Numbered from the stretch's first letter, positions 8,998 through 18,666 are shown. The stretch is DNA of 64,000 nucleotides from JAAYDH01 sp035353055 (GCA_035353055.1 DAOPYW010000002.1:12759-76758); one strand, 5' to 3'. Notes: generated from the sequence alone by a model not told the origin. Translations and numbers: made by a program.

Positions 8998-10173
8998 ATG
9001 AAAGTTAAAAAAATTTTATTTGTTGCAGCTAGTACTTTTCTTCTTGCAGCGTGTTTTGAAAGCGGAATGAGTGCTGGCTCTTTGCCAAAAGGCGGAACGC
9101 CTGCCACAGCCCAGAGCACAGTCCTAGCAATTGGAAATGCTTACGATTCTTTAATGGATTTAGACTCCTTCGAAGCTAATTTCGATTTAAAGAAAGCTCA
9201 TGTTGACTTAAAACTAGGACAAACTTTTGAAGCACCAGCCTCGAAACAAGGAGGAATCCTTGGCAATCGCATGGTTGAAGAAGTCGATGGATTTGGCATC
9301 ATTCAAGCTGATGCTTCAATGAAAGCTAAATTTGCGGTCACTGGTCTAACCAGCACTTCTGTTGACGATGTTGAAGCAGAAGCGAGCATTAGCGATCTCG
9401 GCATCGATCTCTATGTCGGAACTGAAATAGGCACTGAAGTTACACCAGAAGTCGACTTTGATTTCTCAGGTGTCGATGTTGCCGCTTACATTTCTACAGG
9501 CAATTTGTACGTCAATGCTTCTGACAATGAACTCCGCTCCATGATTTCTGAAATTTTAGTCGCGACCGGCACTCCTGAAGAAGAAGTCGGACAAACGATG
9601 GAAAATATTCCAGAAAAATTCTATCAACCAGGTGTCATTAACGCTGATGCCCTCCCACTCCTTGATACTTTCTTCAATCAAGTTCTTGGAATTGAAACCC
9701 TGCCAACAAAAGAAGATGTTATGACAGGTCTCGGCGAGGTTCTCAACGAATCATCATTTGCTACTTTGGCAGATTATATCACCCTGCTTGATTATGAAGA
9801 CGGAAGCTTTGGCATTTCTGTTGATTTGAGCAAAGAAGATGTCCTCTCATTATTAACTCTTGTCCTCTCTTCAAATGGTGACCAAATGACTGAAGAACAA
9901 ATTCAAACAGCCGTTACTGAATATGGCAAAATGTTTGAAATTGGCGCGCTAAAAGCAACCATTTTGCTCAATAGCGATGCTTTATTGACCGATGTATTAT
10001 TTGACATTGATGTCTCAGTCGATACTTCTAAAAGCGAACTTTACACTCAAAGCGAAGAAACTCCAATTCTCCTTGATCTTGCTTATAAATCAGCATTGAC
10101 CTTCAAATATGGAGACAATGTGAGCGTCAATCTTCCTACCGATTTATCCTCATACGCCGTATTGGCAAACTAG
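8998..10173 (+). CDS. Lipoprotein of unknown function
   Basis: The 391-aa protein begins with a lipoprotein signal peptide: Lys residues at 2, 4 and 5, a hydrophobic stretch, and lipobox L16-A17-A18-C19. After cleavage C19 would be lipid-modified and the protein held on the outer face of the membrane. The mature part is acidic, Asp/Glu/Ser/Thr/Leu-rich, and has no further Cys or membrane segment. I do not recognise a domain; alternating 'LDLDSFEANFDLKKAHVDLKLG'-type strands suggest a beta-rich fold such as those of LolA/LppX-like or substrate-binding lipoproteins, but this is only an impression. It is monocistronic, with a strong ribosome-binding site, its own promoter and a strong terminator, so it may be well expressed. 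Confidence 0.8.
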   Translation: MKVKKILFVAASTFLLAACFESGMSAGSLPKGGTPATAQSTVLAIGNAYDSLMDLDSFEANFDLKKAHVDLKLGQTFEAPASKQGGILGNRMVEEVDGFGIIQADASMKAKFAVTGLTSTSVDDVEAEASISDLGIDLYVGTEIGTEVTPEVDFDFSGVDVAAYISTGNLYVNASDNELRSMISEILVATGTPEEEVGQTMENIPEKFYQPGVINADALPLLDTFFNQVLGIETLPTKEDVMTGLGEVLNESSFATLADYITLLDYEDGSFGISVDLSKEDVLSLLTLVLSSNGDQMTEEQIQTAVTEYGKMFEIGALKATILLNSDALLTDVLFDIDVSVDTSKSELYTQSEETPILLDLAYKSALTFKYGDNVSVNLPTDLSSYAVLAN

Positions 10174-10192
10174 TCATTATTCGATTTCCAAT

Positions 10193-10216
10193 AAGAGCCC
10201 TAGGGCTCTTTTTTCT
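10193..10216 (+). terminator. Intrinsic terminator after the lipoprotein gene
   Basis: AAGAGCCC (10193-10200), TA, GGGCTCTT (10203-10210) form an 8-bp perfect stem followed directly by a T run. Confidence 0.9.
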
Positions 10217-10238
10217 TTGCCTTTTGGACGTACGCACA

Positions 10239-10267
10239 TTGATATCTAGATGGTAATTCATTATAAT
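10239..10267 (+). promoter_or_regulatory. Promoter of addBA, giving a leaderless start
   Basis: TTGATA (10239-10244), a 17-bp spacer and a perfect TATAAT (10262-10267). Transcription would be expected to start 6-8 nt later, that is at or within a base or two of the A of ATG 10274. There is no Shine-Dalgarno sequence, so the transcript should be leaderless. Confidence 0.75.
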
Positions 10268-10273
10268 AAGCAC

Positions 10274-12604
10274 ATGGCAAAACGCTTAATAATTGCTCCC
10301 TTTTCAATGCACGAGAGTCTATTGAATGCTTTTCGGCAAAAAGACTCATTTACTGATCTCAAAATAATCGATAAAAATGAATTGCTTCACTCTTTTTATG
10401 ATCAGCTAGATCAAAAGAGCATCAAGGAAGTGATGATTTCTGAAAACATCTCGCATGATGCGGCGATAAAAATTGTCCGCGCTCTCCCTTTTGCAACAGC
10501 AGATGTATCTACCGAAAAAATGAGTCATTTGCACGATATTAAAGCTCAGTTAAAAACCCTTGGTTTGTTGAAAAGAAATCCATATATAACAATGCTATTT
10601 AAAGGAAAAGATGTCGAAGTTTTTGGTTACTCTTCTCTCGATAAAGAGTTGGTCGGAGTTTTAACATCTTTGAAATGCTGCATCAACTTTAACATCAATG
10701 AAGTGGTAAAAAAAGATCAGCCGCTCCTTCAATTTTCTTCCATTCCTGAAGAAGTGCTGTTTAATCTAAATCAAATTGCCCAACTACTTGATTCAGGAGT
10801 TAAGGCTAGCGATATCTATGTTTATTGTTGCGACCATGATTATTATTACTACCTCGATGAGTTTCAAAATAGTTTTCATTTTCGCCTCAATATTCCCCAA
10901 TATCAAACTCTATATTCTCAAAATTCCACCTGTTGGCTTCTACAAGAGATTCGCCAGCGTCAAAGCTTTGATCAGATAGGGGAAATCTTCTCGCAAATAA
11001 GCATTCCAATCGATCATCAAAAAATGATCCAGAAAATGATAAAAGAAGTGATGGATGAACGGCTATCGTTCGCTCGGCAATATCAATATCTTGTTTATTT
11101 GCTGAAGCAAACTCATATTTCTGATAATGTTTATAGCCCTGCAGTCAATTTTATCGAAGAGCCAATTATGGCTAATCACGCTAATGTTTTTGTGCTGGGA
11201 TTTCACGAAGGCCTTTTCCCTATCTCCTACCAAGATAATGATTTCTTAACGGACCAAGAAAAGAGTCTTCTTGGGCTTAATACTTCGCTGGATAAGGGAA
11301 AGATGTCCATTCATATGCTTACAAACTTCTTTGCTCAAGATAATGCTTATCACTTCTCTTATTCCCGCCGACATTTAAACAACCAATATTATCCTTCTCC
11401 CTTTGCTAAAATTTGGGGTATGCATATTGCCAACGCTGAATTGCCTGAGACATACTTCAGCCATCGCTATGCTGAAATGACCCTTGCAAATCTGTGCGAT
11501 TTAAATAAATTTTTTAAGGAGCAGACCGAAGACTACCGGGCTCTTCTCGATATTATATCCATCCCTTACGATTCTTATGATAACCAATTCACTGGCGCCA
11601 AAGTTTTCGATGATTCCACCTCTTTAAAGCACTCATATTCAAGCATGAAAGCTTATTATGCTTGCCCATTTCAATATTATCTTGCTTATGGTCTCGACCT
11701 TGATCCTTTCAAGGGCAATTTTTCTTCCGCTCTCGGCAATATTGCCCACCAAATTTTCCAGAATATGAGCAATCAAGACTTTGATTTTGAACAAGCTTAT
11801 CAAAACGCTTACGCCGGAAGCGATTATCAATTCACAGAGTCAGAAAAAACTCTTTTAATAGAATTAAAAACGGATATGAATGCTGCGGTCCAAGCAATCA
11901 AATTGCATCAATCGAAGATGTCTAGTCATCAGATCTTCGCTGAGCTAAAAATTAAAATGCCTCTTGATGATCGCACGATAATTGAAGGCATTGTTGATAA
12001 AATCATCATTGTTAGCAATCAATATATGTTTTTGGTTGACTACAAAACTGGCAAAGAAACTTTCGTGCCGGCTCTTTTAAAATATGGCAGTTCCTTTCAA
12101 CTTCCTACCTATGCATTGTTAACCAGCCAGTCGCCTCAGTTTAAGGATTACACTCTGACAGGTCTATACATCCAGCATGTCATACCAGATTCAATCTCTC
12201 GCACCATTAAAGAAGATGATTTAATTCCATATTATCTTAAACTTGATGGCTATTCGATTGATGACGCCAGCATTATTCATATGTTCGATGACACTTTTGG
12301 AGTGCCTGGCGAAGAATCATCTTTCATCAAAGGTATAAAACTGACAAAAGATAATCAATTTAGTAAAAGAAGTCGCATTCAATCACAAGAGTATCTCCAC
12401 TCCTTAAGCAAAAGTGCTCTCGATCTTTTCGTTGAAGGGAACAAAAGCATTCGCCGGAATATTTTTCCTGTTCGCCCACTTTTTGCCGATAGTGATGGAG
12501 CGTGTAAATATTGCCCATACCACGATATCTGCTATGTGAAGTTTGAGCAGATAGTCGATGTAAAGGATATCCAAGAGCAGGAGGCAGAAGACAATGGCAT
12601 TTAA
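10274..12604 (+). CDS. addB: AddB-type ATP-dependent nuclease subunit (short form)
   Basis: AddB pairs with AddA to resect double-strand breaks for recombination. The 776-aa product keeps the C-terminal RecB-type nuclease core ('GIVDKIII...LVDYKTG') and the four cysteines that in B. subtilis AddB hold a 4Fe-4S cluster: one in 'YACPFQYYL' and three in 'CKYCPYHDIC' near the C-terminus. Bacillus AddB is about 1166 aa, so this is much shorter, and the N-terminus has no P-loop. An upstream in-frame ATG exists at 10250, but it overlaps the promoter spacer; ATG 10274, giving 'MAKRLIIAP', fits the promoter position and the conserved N-terminus. addA starts inside its 3' end with an 11-nt overlap, so the two are translationally coupled. 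Confidence 0.85.
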   Translation: MAKRLIIAPFSMHESLLNAFRQKDSFTDLKIIDKNELLHSFYDQLDQKSIKEVMISENISHDAAIKIVRALPFATADVSTEKMSHLHDIKAQLKTLGLLKRNPYITMLFKGKDVEVFGYSSLDKELVGVLTSLKCCINFNINEVVKKDQPLLQFSSIPEEVLFNLNQIAQLLDSGVKASDIYVYCCDHDYYYYLDEFQNSFHFRLNIPQYQTLYSQNSTCWLLQEIRQRQSFDQIGEIFSQISIPIDHQKMIQKMIKEVMDERLSFARQYQYLVYLLKQTHISDNVYSPAVNFIEEPIMANHANVFVLGFHEGLFPISYQDNDFLTDQEKSLLGLNTSLDKGKMSIHMLTNFFAQDNAYHFSYSRRHLNNQYYPSPFAKIWGMHIANAELPETYFSHRYAEMTLANLCDLNKFFKEQTEDYRALLDIISIPYDSYDNQFTGAKVFDDSTSLKHSYSSMKAYYACPFQYYLAYGLDLDPFKGNFSSALGNIAHQIFQNMSNQDFDFEQAYQNAYAGSDYQFTESEKTLLIELKTDMNAAVQAIKLHQSKMSSHQIFAELKIKMPLDDRTIIEGIVDKIIIVSNQYMFLVDYKTGKETFVPALLKYGSSFQLPTYALLTSQSPQFKDYTLTGLYIQHVIPDSISRTIKEDDLIPYYLKLDGYSIDDASIIHMFDDTFGVPGEESSFIKGIKLTKDNQFSKRSRIQSQEYLHSLSKSALDLFVEGNKSIRRNIFPVRPLFADSDGACKYCPYHDICYVKFEQIVDVKDIQEQEAEDNGI

Positions 12605-15600
12605 TTGGTCAAAAAATCAAATCGATGCGATTCAATCTCTTGGATGCAATGTCTTAGTCTCCGCTGGGGCGGGAAGCGGAAAGACAGCGGTTTTAACTGA
12701 GCGAATTTTTCAGCTCGTCAAATCTGGCAAATCGCTCTCCAAATTTTTAGTTTTGACTTTTACCAACGCTGCAGCGAGCGAAATGAAAATTCGACTTCGC
12801 GATAAATTGTTGAGCCATCCCGAAACAAGCCACCTCACCAGTGAATTAGAAGCTTCGCATATTGAAACATTTGATGCTTTCTGTCTTTATCTTGTCAAAA
12901 AATACAGCCAATATCTAAGTATTTCAAGCGACATTAGCATCATGGATTCAAGCTTGCTTGCCATGCAAAAGCAAAAGATTATCGATCAAGTTTTTGACGA
13001 ATATTATCTCGAACAAGACCCCTTATTCGTAAAAATGATAAATGCTTTTTGCTTGAAGAACGATTTAGCCTTGAAAGATTTTGTCAACCGCATTACATGC
13101 GCCTCTAATTTGAAAATTGATCAAGAAGCATTCTGGCATTATCTAGCAGAAGAATGCTATGAAAAAGAGCATGTTTTGACTTACATTAATGCTTATTATC
13201 AGGAAGCCATTAAAGCGTTCAAAAAAATAAGGAAAATGTGCGAAACATTGAGCGATTTAGATGATAGCAATTGCCTGTGTGCAGTTTTTGATCAGGCAAT
13301 CAACGCCAAGAATTATGATCATTTAATCGATTTGCTCGAATCGCTATCCTTACCTAATAAAAAGAAAAATTACCCTGAAGAAGATAAACATTTGCGTCAA
13401 TATATTACCGATTTTTTTTCGAGTTGGAAAAAACGGCATTTTGGACACAGTGAAGACATCTATCAAGGTTTTATCTACTATCAACCCTATGCCAAAATAT
13501 TAATTGCGATTGCAAAAGCTGTCGAAGAGCGGTTTTTAACTTTTAAAAAGCAGAGTCAACATTACGGTTTCTCTGACATTGCAAGAATGGCCCTAGAAGT
13601 CATTGATATCCCAATGGTAAGAGAAGAAATAAAACAGAGTTTTGACTATATCATGGTCGACGAATATCAAGACACTTCTGATGTTCAAGAACAAGTCATT
13701 CAAGCCCTGTCTCAAAATAACCTCTATATGGTGGGAGACGTCAAGCAATCAATCTATCGCTTTAGGAATGCTAATTGCCAGATTTTCCAAGATAAATTCA
13801 ATAGCTATAAAAAGAACATTAGCGGCAAAGAAATTGATTTGAATGTCAGCTTCCGTTCTCGCTATCAAATTATCGAGTTCATAAACGAGTTATTTAGCAA
13901 AATAATGACTCCGGAGAATAACATCATCAACTATCAAGATGGGCATCATTTTGTCTATGAACCCGTCATATACGGAGACTCCGATAAAAAAAGCAAAGAC
14001 TATCAGCCTCTTATCTATCGTTATGAAGGGCAAAAAAGTGAAGAAAACATCAAAAAAGAGATTGCTATTATCGCTGATGATGTCTTGGAAAAGATTAATT
14101 CTCAGTATCAGATTCTTGATAAGGACTCAAGGACAAACACCACAAAGATGCGCCCAGTTCGCTTTAGCGATTTTGCCATCATCGTTGACCGCGGTAGCGA
14201 TTTTGATGAGTATCACCGCCAATTTTCTAGCCTAGGAATTCCCCTAAGCATTATCAGAGATGAAAAAATTGACAATTCCATGCTCGGATATGTCACCAAG
14301 AATCTCATTAAGTTATTTAATCGCGTGGCAAACAATCAACTCGACGATGAGTTCAATCACGCCTATGTTGCCATCGCGCGTTCTTTTCTTTTAAGCATTC
14401 CTGATCAAGATATCTACACAATCGTGAAACAAAAACTTTTCCTTCACACTGATCTCTATCAGAAGATTGAAAAAGTGGTGGGGCTAACAAAAGACAAATC
14501 CTTATTTGAAATTTTGCGCGCCTTATATGAGGAATTTGACATCTATCAATGCCTCATTAAACTCGATCGTTGTAACGATAACATAGAGCTGGTAGAAACA
14601 TTCCTCTCGTTTACAAAATCGATGGACGATCTCGGCTATTCGATCAGCGAATTATCAGCATATTTTGAAGACTTGGCAGCGTTCGACTTGGATGTAAAAG
14701 TGCCCCGACAAACCAGTCATAAGGATGCTGTCACTTTGATTACCATCCACCGCTCAAAGGGATTGGAATACCCAATTGTCTATCTTTCTGGGCTGTTCAA
14801 AAAATTTAACCGAGATGAGATACAAACATCATTTCTTGTCTCTCCTCTCTATGGAATTTCTTTTCCAATGCCACCGGATTATCCCTTCGAAAATTTTGCC
14901 AATTATCTCATAAAAGAAAGAGTAACAAGGGAAGACTTTGAAGAAAAACTCCGCCTTTTCTATGTGGCAGTAACCAGAGTCAGAGAAAAACTAATCTTCC
15001 TATATCCGCAAAAAGCCAAGCCTTCTTTCCTTGTTGATTTAAGAGAAGCCACCTCGTTTAAGGACTTCCTTGATTTCCTTGAGATTCCCGAAAAATGCGG
15101 CTGCGAATATGAGATGAAGAACGCGCATATTTCTGTGAAAAACCTGCAAAAAGCGCTCAAAAAAATAGAAATTAAGCAAATTTCTTTGCCTAGCCAGCTG
15201 ATTGAAAAGAGAATCGCTAGCCATGAAATTAGCGAAGAAGTTGATCAAGGTGTCTTGGACTTTGGCACGCAACTACACCAGTTGCTCGAAGTGGTGGATT
15301 ACGAAAAAAAAGATCTTTCTTTCATCAGAGATAAGCGATTAGCTCAATGCGTATCTAATGTTTTTATGACTTCATTATTCTCGAATGTTAAAAACGAAAA
15401 TCTCCGCCACGAATTTAAATTTTACGATGCTAAAAATCAAATTCACGGCGTCATCGACTGCTTGATTATGAGTCAAGAAGAAATCAAAATCGTTGATTTT
15501 AAGTTAAAAAACATTGATGATGAACAATACATTAAACAATTGCATGCGTATCGCGATTATGTCCGAAGCATTAGCGCATTGCCTATTCGCATGTATCTGA

Positions 15601-15638
15601 TCAGCGCGATGACGGGGGAGGAAAGAGAAATTGAATAA
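12594..15638 (+). CDS. addA: AddA-type helicase/nuclease subunit
   Basis: AddA is the UvrD-like 3'-5' helicase and nuclease of the AddAB complex. The 1014-aa protein shows Walker A 'AGAGSGKT' at residues 24-31, motif II 'VDEYQDTSDVQ' near 355, 'GDVKQSIYRFR' (motif III), 'TIHRSKGLEYPIVYL' (motif V), 'FYVAVTRVREKL' (motif VI), and a C-terminal nuclease core with 'GVIDCLI' and 'IVDFKLKN' (about 952-972). Bacillus AddA is about 1230 aa, so this is a compact version with all catalytic motifs kept. It overlaps addB by 11 nt and a DUF5677-like gene by 8 nt, forming a three-gene operon. AGGAGG lies about 10 nt before ATG 12594. Confidence 0.92.
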   Translation: MAFNWSKNQIDAIQSLGCNVLVSAGAGSGKTAVLTERIFQLVKSGKSLSKFLVLTFTNAAASEMKIRLRDKLLSHPETSHLTSELEASHIETFDAFCLYLVKKYSQYLSISSDISIMDSSLLAMQKQKIIDQVFDEYYLEQDPLFVKMINAFCLKNDLALKDFVNRITCASNLKIDQEAFWHYLAEECYEKEHVLTYINAYYQEAIKAFKKIRKMCETLSDLDDSNCLCAVFDQAINAKNYDHLIDLLESLSLPNKKKNYPEEDKHLRQYITDFFSSWKKRHFGHSEDIYQGFIYYQPYAKILIAIAKAVEERFLTFKKQSQHYGFSDIARMALEVIDIPMVREEIKQSFDYIMVDEYQDTSDVQEQVIQALSQNNLYMVGDVKQSIYRFRNANCQIFQDKFNSYKKNISGKEIDLNVSFRSRYQIIEFINELFSKIMTPENNIINYQDGHHFVYEPVIYGDSDKKSKDYQPLIYRYEGQKSEENIKKEIAIIADDVLEKINSQYQILDKDSRTNTTKMRPVRFSDFAIIVDRGSDFDEYHRQFSSLGIPLSIIRDEKIDNSMLGYVTKNLIKLFNRVANNQLDDEFNHAYVAIARSFLLSIPDQDIYTIVKQKLFLHTDLYQKIEKVVGLTKDKSLFEILRALYEEFDIYQCLIKLDRCNDNIELVETFLSFTKSMDDLGYSISELSAYFEDLAAFDLDVKVPRQTSHKDAVTLITIHRSKGLEYPIVYLSGLFKKFNRDEIQTSFLVSPLYGISFPMPPDYPFENFANYLIKERVTREDFEEKLRLFYVAVTRVREKLIFLYPQKAKPSFLVDLREATSFKDFLDFLEIPEKCGCEYEMKNAHISVKNLQKALKKIEIKQISLPSQLIEKRIASHEISEEVDQGVLDFGTQLHQLLEVVDYEKKDLSFIRDKRLAQCVSNVFMTSLFSNVKNENLRHEFKFYDAKNQIHGVIDCLIMSQEEIKIVDFKLKNIDDEQYIKQLHAYRDYVRSISALPIRMYLISAMTGEEREIE

Positions 15639-16764
15639 GATCACTGCTTTAAGCAAAGAACAAATTTTCAAAATCGTCGATTATTTAAAAGTTCCGGCTA
15701 TCGTCGAAAAAGGTTTTATCTATGAGACTTATGAGTTGGCTGTCGAAGCTATTTCTCAGCTCTCTGAACTAGCCCCCTTTGAGCAGATTGCGAATATCAA
15801 TTCTTTTGAGATTGTCGAATACTGCGTCGGAGAATTTTTGTACAGTGTAGCCGTTCGCTCTCCTGAACAAATAAAAGAATTTATTGCCAATGAAAATATC
15901 AAAACTTCCATGGCTTCCATCGTGGCCGATAAGTACATCAGCATATCTAAACTGCAGCACCGGGAGAGGAGAATTGCTAATTCATACTTCCCTCCGATTT
16001 CTTCTCTCAGTGTCTATTTAAACTTCACTTTAAATATTTTGCAAAAATATGACAAAAATGATCCCGTCTCAACTCTATTAACTGATCTATTGATGAAATC
16101 TCTCAGCATCGCAAAATGCAGCCTTTCCCTTTTGGTCGATGGCTTTGAAACTGAAGCCTTTTCTTCTTGGAGAACTCTGCACGAATGTGAGTGTACTTTA
16201 ATTCTTTTGGAACATTATGGTGATCCTTTAATCAATCTCTACTTAAAACACATGAAATATGGCATTGCCTTCAAAGATGTGATGGATGATAAAGATAAGC
16301 AAACCGATATCTTCAATAACATGAAGGAAGAGATGAAACAATACGATCTAAAGAGCAAAGATATCAAAAAATACATCGAATATGGTTGGCTCTATGGCAT
16401 TCCAGAAGTAAAAAAGGATGAAGCGTTCAAATTGAACTTCCGCGATGGCTTAGAAAAAGTGGCTGGATTATCGATGTATAATTCCCGCTACGAGATGAGC
16501 TCTGAGATCATTCACAGCACCCCGATGCTCATCTATTCAAACAAAGACTATTTTTACTACATCACATTGCTCAGCCTTTACGAATCTTTCTTCCGCTTGG
16601 AGAAAGTCTTCGTTTCCTTGTTTTCCAAATGCGTCAGCCCCGAGCAGATGAAGCGCTACGAAGCGATGAGGAACGTCTATTATACGCAATTGGTAAACAT
16701 ACATAAACGGGAGAGCGCCAATTTCAAAATCCTCCAGCAAAAAGACAAGAAAAAAGGGAACTAA
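15631..16764 (+). CDS. DUF5677-like protein of unknown function
   Basis: The 377-aa protein starts at TTG 15631, with a strong GGGGGAGG about 8 nt upstream, inside the end of addA. The alpha-helical middle contains 'SLSLLVDGFETEAFSSWRTLHECECTLILLEHY' (shown in part) and a later 'YEMSSEIIHSTP' segment. This layout, an E/R-rich helix pair followed by a 'S..IH' motif, resembles DUF5677, a widespread domain of unknown function; the match is from memory and moderate. No membrane segment or signal peptide is present. Coupling to addBA by overlap suggests co-expression with break repair, but a functional link is inference. Its TAA stop lies in the loop of the terminator hairpin. Confidence 0.6.
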   Translation: MNKITALSKEQIFKIVDYLKVPAIVEKGFIYETYELAVEAISQLSELAPFEQIANINSFEIVEYCVGEFLYSVAVRSPEQIKEFIANENIKTSMASIVADKYISISKLQHRERRIANSYFPPISSLSVYLNFTLNILQKYDKNDPVSTLLTDLLMKSLSIAKCSLSLLVDGFETEAFSSWRTLHECECTLILLEHYGDPLINLYLKHMKYGIAFKDVMDDKDKQTDIFNNMKEEMKQYDLKSKDIKKYIEYGWLYGIPEVKKDEAFKLNFRDGLEKVAGLSMYNSRYEMSSEIIHSTPMLIYSNKDYFYYITLLSLYESFFRLEKVFVSLFSKCVSPEQMKRYEAMRNVYYTQLVNIHKRESANFKILQQKDKKKGN

Positions 16765-16780
16765 GTTCCCTTTTATTTTG
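16752..16780. terminator. Bidirectional terminator between the DUF5677-like gene and udk
   Basis: AAAAGGGAAC (16752-16761) pairs with GTTCCCTTTT (16765-16774) around a 3-nt loop that is exactly the TAA stop of the upstream gene. T-rich flanks on both strands suit the two converging genes. Confidence 0.85.
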
Positions 16781-16794
16781 GTGCTTTTCTAGTA

Positions 16795-18435
16795 TTACAC
16801 ATCAGCGTAGCAAGATCCGCCGATGAACTCGCGCATCAAGGAATTGCATGGGACCCATTGATCGGGAAGATCTTCGAAGAATTTGAGCATTCTAATCAGC
16901 CTTTCGGCGACGGGGAAGTATTCGCTTTCCACATCGATAACTTCCAATAATGGCAAGGCATATTTCTTCATGCAGCATAACTCGTAAGTTAAGAAGGAAT
17001 TGAAGACATAATTAGCGCCTTCTTGGTTGTTGTAAATCCACTTGAATTCGCCGCGGCGAACACTATCCCACATTGAGATGGTTTCAATCGCGCTGCTGCC
17101 TCGGAATTGGTAATCGCGAACGATGCGGCGCAATAGGCGTAAATCAGTGAGAGACAAAGGATTGTGATTGTCGATATTCACTTGCGCTTGAGGAGCGATG
17201 AAAATCTTGAATTTTTGATGGCTGGGAATGGAAGCTGTCATTCTCTCATTTAAAGCATGGATGCCTTCGATGATGATCGGTTGATCACTAGCCACTTGGA
17301 GAGTTCTGCCTTTTACGCGGTGCCCGACTTTGAAATCAAACTTTGGCAAATCGACACTGAGTCCACAAATTAAATCGGAGATGTTTTGGTTAAATGTTTC
17401 GATATCCAGAGCATCGACGGATTCCAAATCCGGGTTGCCATCTTCATCTTTTGGAGCCTCATTTTTTGGGCGATAGTAGTCATCCATAGAAATTCTGATT
17501 GGATTGATTCCGCGAGATAATAATTCGATTCTTAAGCGGTTAGCAAAAGTGGTTTTTCCAGAGGAAGAAGGACCAGCGATGCAGATTAATCGAATGCTTT
17601 CTTTATCGTTTTCAATCAGATTGCCTAATTCGGTAAATTGCTGATTGTGCTTGTGCTCGCTGAGGTTGATAAAATCAACTGGGCCACCCTTTGCAAGGTG
17701 ACGGTTGATGCTGACGATGGTGTCTCCTCCCGTCGCTTTTGCCCATTGGTGCGCTCTCTTGAGAGTTTTGCCAAATGTTGGGGCATCTTCGAAAGGTGGA
17801 ATCTCGCCACCGCATTCGGGGCGAGGATACCGAATGATGATGCCAGGATGATAGAATTTGACATCCCATTTGCGAATATAGCCTGTTGATGGCACCATGC
17901 GGTTGTACATGTAGTTGTTGTATCCATCGCAAGTGTAAATATGAGCGGTCTTCTCTGGGCGGTAATCAAGAATATCGACTTTGTCTTGATAACCTTCTTC
18001 TTTAAAGATGCGAGCAGCTTCTTCTTTGCTGACGATATTCCTGACGAGAGGAAGATCTTTTGCAATAATGCTGTTCATCTCATCGATTAATTCTTTGACC
18101 ATTTGATTGGTGCTGGTGACACCGGGATTAAGAATCTGCATGAAAATTGAGCGAGAAACGTTGTAGGAAAAACGAATATCGATCTCTGGGTGAATATTGC
18201 GCATGGCCATGGCCACTAAAAAGCGAAGGGATGCTTCGTAAGATGGCTTGGCATCGCGATCTTTGATAGTCAAGGGAGTCACTTCTGAATCCTTGCTGAT
18301 CAAATAAGTCAATTCGCGAACCCGCTTGTTGACATAAGCACAGATATAATCTCTATTATCACCTACTACTTCCAGCACGCTCACTGGCTTCTCATAGGTT
18401 TTTGTTTCCTGATTAAAGGTCACGTTAAATGACAT
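16795..18435 (-). CDS. udk: TGS-domain uridine kinase-like nucleoside kinase
   Basis: The 546-aa protein fuses an N-terminal region resembling the TGS and second additional domains of threonyl-tRNA synthetase (residues 1 to about 230, with 'MSFNVTFNQ' and 'VNKRVRELTYLIS') to a phosphoribulokinase/uridine kinase domain. The kinase Walker A is 'GPSSSGKTT' near residues 288-296, followed by 'ISMDDYYRPK' and 'IIEGIHALNE'. This architecture is known from Firmicutes and Thermotoga as a putative nucleoside kinase; the role of the N-terminal part is not established. It would phosphorylate uridine/cytidine or a related nucleoside in the cytoplasm. It starts at ATG 18433-18435 with AGGAGG just upstream and has its own promoter. 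It is divergent from pfk. Confidence 0.85.
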   Translation of the reverse strand: MSFNVTFNQETKTYEKPVSVLEVVGDNRDYICAYVNKRVRELTYLISKDSEVTPLTIKDRDAKPSYEASLRFLVAMAMRNIHPEIDIRFSYNVSRSIFMQILNPGVTSTNQMVKELIDEMNSIIAKDLPLVRNIVSKEEAARIFKEEGYQDKVDILDYRPEKTAHIYTCDGYNNYMYNRMVPSTGYIRKWDVKFYHPGIIIRYPRPECGGEIPPFEDAPTFGKTLKRAHQWAKATGGDTIVSINRHLAKGGPVDFINLSEHKHNQQFTELGNLIENDKESIRLICIAGPSSSGKTTFANRLRIELLSRGINPIRISMDDYYRPKNEAPKDEDGNPDLESVDALDIETFNQNISDLICGLSVDLPKFDFKVGHRVKGRTLQVASDQPIIIEGIHALNERMTASIPSHQKFKIFIAPQAQVNIDNHNPLSLTDLRLLRRIVRDYQFRGSSAIETISMWDSVRRGEFKWIYNNQEGANYVFNSFLTYELCCMKKYALPLLEVIDVESEYFPVAERLIRMLKFFEDLPDQWVPCNSLMREFIGGSCYADV

Positions 18436-18471
18436 ATAATTGCCTCCTTAGTATAAAAAACTAGCACATTG

Positions 18472-18500
18472 ATTTTATATGGGCTGTCGTTATTATGCAA
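18472..18500 (-). promoter_or_regulatory. Promoter of the uridine kinase gene
   Basis: Read on the minus strand: TTGCAT (18495-18500), a 17-bp spacer and TAAAAT (18472-18477). The leader would be about 30 nt and contains the AGGAGG. Confidence 0.6.
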
Positions 18501-18605
18501 ATAAAATATGCATTTATGTCCGCGGTTTCTTCAGACTATTTTATTTGCTCGAAAGAAAATTGAAGATTTATCTTTCCTTATATTAGCCACTTGGACTAAT
18601 TTTTA

Positions 18606-18634
18606 TTGTAATTTGGGCGGAATATTAGGATAAT
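18606..18634 (+). promoter_or_regulatory. Promoter of pfk and the ATP synthase operon
   Basis: TTGTAA (18606-18611), a 17-bp spacer and GATAAT (18629-18634); the start codon at 18667 has an AAAGGA upstream. I see no other promoter before atpI, so it probably drives the whole pfk-atp cluster. Confidence 0.55.
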
Positions 18635-18666
18635 ATTACCTAGTTGGAAAAGGAATAATTTTATAT

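Noticed and set aside
16180..16540. Active HEPN RNase motif (R-4/6x-H) in the DUF5677-like protein
   Set aside because: I could not find a convincing R....H pair; 'RTLHE' has the wrong spacing.
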